Notes under the pieces: model-generated
Database searches by the model: none
Seen by the model: only the letters and a program-made list of their open reading frames with translations
Told to the model about the DNA's origin: nothing
Assembly: GCA_015486775.1 (NCBI GenBank)
Contig: WFRA01000344.1
Coordinates: forward strand, 1 to 7,883
Direction of reading: 5' to 3'
Length of the DNA stretch: 7,883 bases
Origin: Kiritimatiellales bacterium
Lineage (GTDB): Bacteria; Verrucomicrobiota; Kiritimatiellia; Kiritimatiellales; Pontiellaceae
Translations under genes and position numbers: made by a program
Part shown: in pieces, positions 5,894-7,883 of the stretch
Layout of the letters: each line of letters opens with the position of its first letter
Numbering within the stretch: the first letter of the stretch is position 1

Positions 5894-6371
5894 GGCCATT
5901 CCTCGATTCTTCGAGTGTTTTGATTCGGTTTGGTTTGCGTTGGTTCTCGTCCAAGGCATACTGGCACTTGAGCATATCCCCGTCAGACAGGCCAAGGTAT
6001 TCCGTTCCGTTGGCGGTTTTCCCCTTTGCGGCCGCTTCCGCGCACCCTTTCCAGCTCTCTAATCCCTTGACCGCCCGGAAAACATCGATGGCGCCGTGCG
6101 GGGAGGTGGTGCAGAACACGGTTTGCCGGGAGAGCCATCCGGAGCCGAGCCGGGCAACCTTTCCCCATTCGTCGTCGGTTGCTCCCCAGGAGACATCGAG
6201 TTCGGCCAATGCCGTTTCGCAGCGCGCCAGATTTTCAGGGGTGTCGTTGATCCAAAAGTCGATGTCGAATGTCAGGACGGGTTCGTGCCGAAGCAGAAAA
6301 TTCATCCCGCCCAGGAGGATGTACTCGACCTTGCATCCGTTGAATACATCGAGTATGCGATCAATGTTCAT
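5886..6371 (-). CDS. Nucleotidyltransferase-fold protein (AbiEii/MNT-like)
   Basis: A 161-residue soluble protein with the signature of a minimal nucleotidyltransferase fold: VEYILLGGMNFLL (Gly21-Gly22), then TFDIDFWI with Asp36 and Asp38, and a later hydrophobic-Asp-hydrophobic strand GAIDVFR with Asp96. These would be the three metal-binding carboxylates. The C-terminal LSDGDMLKCQYALDENQRKPNRIKTLE resembles the helix after the core in AbiEii/DUF6036-type proteins. Such domains transfer NMP to tRNA or protein and often act as toxins or antitoxins, but substrate and role here are unknown. A serine normally follows the GG; here it is Met, so the substrate loop departs from the usual GGS. The ATG is preceded by GGGGA with almost no spacing, so initiation may be weak or leaderless. 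The gene sits 96 nt behind mraY with no visible terminator between, and overlaps the next small gene by 8 nt. The fold is fairly sure, the function not. Confidence 0.8.
   Translation of the reverse strand: MNIDRILDVFNGCKVEYILLGGMNFLLRHEPVLTFDIDFWINDTPENLARCETALAELDVSWGATDDEWGKVARLGSGWLSRQTVFCTTSPHGAIDVFRAVKGLESWKGCAEAAAKGKTANGTEYLGLSDGDMLKCQYALDENQRKPNRIKTLEESRNGHV
5900..5904 (-). promoter_or_regulatory. Ribosome binding site deciding the start of the 60-residue gene
   Basis: GAGGA on the minus strand, inside the end of the NTase gene, in the context CGAGGA-ATGGCC-ATG. Spacing to the first ATG is 0 nt and to the second 6 nt, which favours initiation at 5893. Confidence 0.55.
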
Positions 6372-6467
6372 TCCCCGTGTCTACATCAAAATGCGTGGTC
6401 GATCAACTCCTTGCTTTGGCGTCCTGCAAGCCTTGCGCGGGAGGGGAGCCGTTGCGGATCGGACGGG

Positions 6468-7607
6468 TCAGCGGATTTTCAGGGTGGCGATGCCGATGAG
6501 CGCGAAGATGATCGAGAGAATCCAGAAGCGGGTGACGATGACGGTTTCGACCAGCTCGGGCTCGCGGTTTTCGTCGAGGGCGCGTTCCTTTTCAAGAAAC
6601 TCGAAGTGGTGGTGAAGCGGGGCGCATTTAAAGACGCGGCGGCCCTGCCCGAAACGCCGCTTGGTGTATTTGAACCAAGAGCTTTGGATCACCACGCTGA
6701 GCGCCTCCATAACGAAGACCCCGCCGACGATCAGCAGCAGGATTTCCTGCTTGGTGAGGATGGCGAGCATCGCGATGGCGCCGCCGAGGGCGAGGCTGCC
6801 GGTATCGCCCATGAAGATCTTGGCGGGGTGGCAGTTGTACCAGAGGAAGCCGAGCCCCGCGCCGAGCAGCGCGCCGCAGAATACGGTCAGTTCGCCGGTG
6901 CCGAGCACGAAGGGCACCTGGAGGTATTGCGCAAAGTTATAGTTGCCCGCCACGTAGGTCAAAAAAAGGTAGGCGAGCGCCGCCGAATTTGAGCAGCCGA
7001 TCGCCAGCCCGTCGAGCCCGTCGGTCAGGTTCACCGCGTTGGATGCGCCCACGAGCACGACCACCAGAAAGACGAATCCGCCCACCAGTCCCAGGTCGAG
7101 CACCGGGTTCTTGAAGAACGGCAGCATCAGGTCGCGGACGCGTGCCTGCATTTCGGGCTTCGACCAGAGCGCGGCAAAGACAACCGCGGCCCAGGCGAGC
7201 TGCGCGGCAAACTTCATCTTTACGCTCAGGCCGTTCTTGCGCTTGATTTTGAGGTAGTCGTCCAAAAAGCCGATCGCGCCCATCAGGCAGAAGGTGGCGA
7301 GCGTCAGCAGGACATAGATGTTGTCGGGAATGGCCCAGAGCAGCGTGGCGGTTCCGGCGGCGGCGATAATCATCAGCCCGCCCATCGTCGGTGTTCCGAC
7401 CTTTATCTCTTTTCCCAGCTTCCCGAGGCGCGAGTCCTTGCTTTTTTCCTTGAAGTTGATTTTTTGCAGCTTCCGGATTAGCCACGGCCCCATGATCAGC
7501 GAAATGATAAACGCCGTGGCGGCCGCGCCCAGCGTGCGGAACGAAATGTACTGGAAAAGACGTAGCGGCGAAAACAGGCCTTCGAGTTGGGATAGATAGT
7601 AAAGCAT
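6468..7607 (-). CDS. mraY: Phospho-N-acetylmuramoyl-pentapeptide transferase MraY
   Basis: Inner-membrane enzyme that transfers phospho-MurNAc-pentapeptide from UDP to undecaprenyl phosphate, giving lipid I. Family motifs in order: KVGTPTMGG (69-77), GFLDDYLK (113-120, the Asp116-Asp117 pair), NAVNLTDGLDGLA (190-202), FMGDTGSLALGG (265-276, Asp268) and the HHH signature APLHHHFE (329-336). Around ten hydrophobic segments alternate with these cytoplasmic loops. Its 379 residues compare with 360 in E. coli, the surplus partly from the segment at about 335-355 (FLEKERALDENREPELVE) before the last helix. The ATG is 4 nt after the murF stop. AAGGAG at 7618-7623, inside the end of murF, is 10 nt upstream of it, so the two are translated in tandem. 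Downstream comes an NTase-fold gene rather than the murD usual in this cluster. Assignment is secure. Confidence 0.98.
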   Translation of the reverse strand: MLYYLSQLEGLFSPLRLFQYISFRTLGAAATAFIISLIMGPWLIRKLQKINFKEKSKDSRLGKLGKEIKVGTPTMGGLMIIAAAGTATLLWAIPDNIYVLLTLATFCLMGAIGFLDDYLKIKRKNGLSVKMKFAAQLAWAAVVFAALWSKPEMQARVRDLMLPFFKNPVLDLGLVGGFVFLVVVLVGASNAVNLTDGLDGLAIGCSNSAALAYLFLTYVAGNYNFAQYLQVPFVLGTGELTVFCGALLGAGLGFLWYNCHPAKIFMGDTGSLALGGAIAMLAILTKQEILLLIVGGVFVMEALSVVIQSSWFKYTKRRFGQGRRVFKCAPLHHHFEFLEKERALDENREPELVETVIVTRFWILSIIFALIGIATLKIR

Positions 7608-7611
7608 TCCT

Positions 7612-7883
7612 TTATGGCTCCTTGAAAAATTCCAGCACCTCTTCGAGCCGCTCGCCGCGGGAGGCTTTCAGCAATACGCGGTCGCCGGGCTCCAGATGCT
7701 CCTTCAAAATCTGCGCGGCCTCGGCGGTTTCCAGGGTCTGGAAAAAGGGGGTGGCTTCCTTGCACACAATCATTTGCCCCAGCTCGCCGACCGCCACCAC
7801 GCCGTCGAGGCCAAGGTCGTCGAGCAGGCGGCCGAGCTTGGCGTGCTCCTCTTCGGAAATGCCGCCAAGCTCGCGCATCCCGC
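7612..7883 (-). CDS. murF: UDP-N-acetylmuramoyl-tripeptide--D-Ala-D-Ala ligase, C-terminal end (5' part outside window)
   Basis: MurF adds D-Ala-D-Ala to UDP-MurNAc-tripeptide using ATP in the cytosol. Only about 90 residues of the C-terminal Mur-ligase domain are in the window. The visible pattern fits MurF: MRELGGISEEEHAKLG near the edge (family form D-M-x-E-L-G), VVAVGELGQ, then GDRVLLKASRGERLEEVLEFF (family form G-D-x-V-L-V-K-G-S-R-G-x-x-x-E). The Met codon at 7876-7878 is internal, and the frame continues past the right edge. The stop codon (TAA) precedes mraY by 4 nt, the usual murF-mraY order of the division/cell-wall cluster, which strongly supports the call over MurE, MurC or MurD, whose C-termini differ. 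The SRG motif has Ala-Ser in place of the commoner Gly-Ser. Confidence 0.9.
   Translation of the reverse strand, partial: GMRELGGISEEEHAKLGRLLDDLGLDGVVAVGELGQMIVCKEATPFFQTLETAEAAQILKEHLEPGDRVLLKASRGERLEEVLEFFKEP

Noticed and set aside
6372..6406. Promoter-like TTGATC-17 nt-TAGACA before the NTase gene
   Set aside because: Only partial matches in both boxes; not distinguishable from chance, and read-through from mraY explains expression as well.
5881..6992. Plus-strand frames of 244 and 298 codons opposite the NTase gene and mraY
   Set aside because: They span two unrelated minus-strand genes and the gap between them; the opposing genes have family motifs and these do not.

Overview
The window is a chromosomal stretch of a GC-rich bacterium, dense with genes. 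All but one of them lie on the minus strand. The gene set (PPi-dependent pyruvate phosphate dikinase, TrkA/TrkH, TrmL, MurF/MraY) is housekeeping. Two things suggest the PVC superphylum, perhaps a Kiritimatiellota/Pontiella-like bacterium: a long-form REP-associated (Y1/HUH) transposase with a C-terminal extension, and a small conserved-looking ORF next to a nucleotidyltransferase-fold gene. This placement rests on general recollection of such proteins, not on a search, and is tentative.

Layout from left to right. (1) 1-934 (+): the last third of pyruvate, phosphate dikinase, then a 15-bp imperfect palindrome and a strong intrinsic terminator. (2) 1063-2064 (-): an apparently intact REP-associated tyrosine transposase, with a possible promoter and a short palindrome upstream. 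(3) 2164-5013 (-): the potassium uptake pair trkA-trkH, trkA first, separated by 54 nt that carry a triple ATTGCGT tandem repeat. (4) 5070-5602 (-): trmL with its own terminator, bracketed by two inverted copies of the same 15-bp palindrome seen after ppdK. (5) 5711-6371 (-): a two-gene unit of a NTase-fold protein and a 60-aa protein of unknown function, overlapping by 8 nt. (6) 6468-7883 (-): mraY and the end of murF, the middle of a division/cell-wall cluster that is interrupted after mraY, where murD would usually follow.

How the genes work together: MurF and MraY are consecutive steps of peptidoglycan precursor synthesis and are tightly coupled (4-nt gap). TrkA is the cytosolic NAD(H)/nucleotide-binding regulator of the TrkH potassium channel-like subunit. 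PpdK interconverts pyruvate and PEP. TrmL modifies the tRNA wobble base. The least explained parts are the NTase/small-ORF pair wedged into the cell-wall cluster, and the dispersed motif TTCC(A/G)GC(C/G)ATTGGAA, which occurs three times, always at gene ends or starts. No gap between genes is longer than about 130 bases. I found no RNA genes, CRISPR arrays or replication origin.
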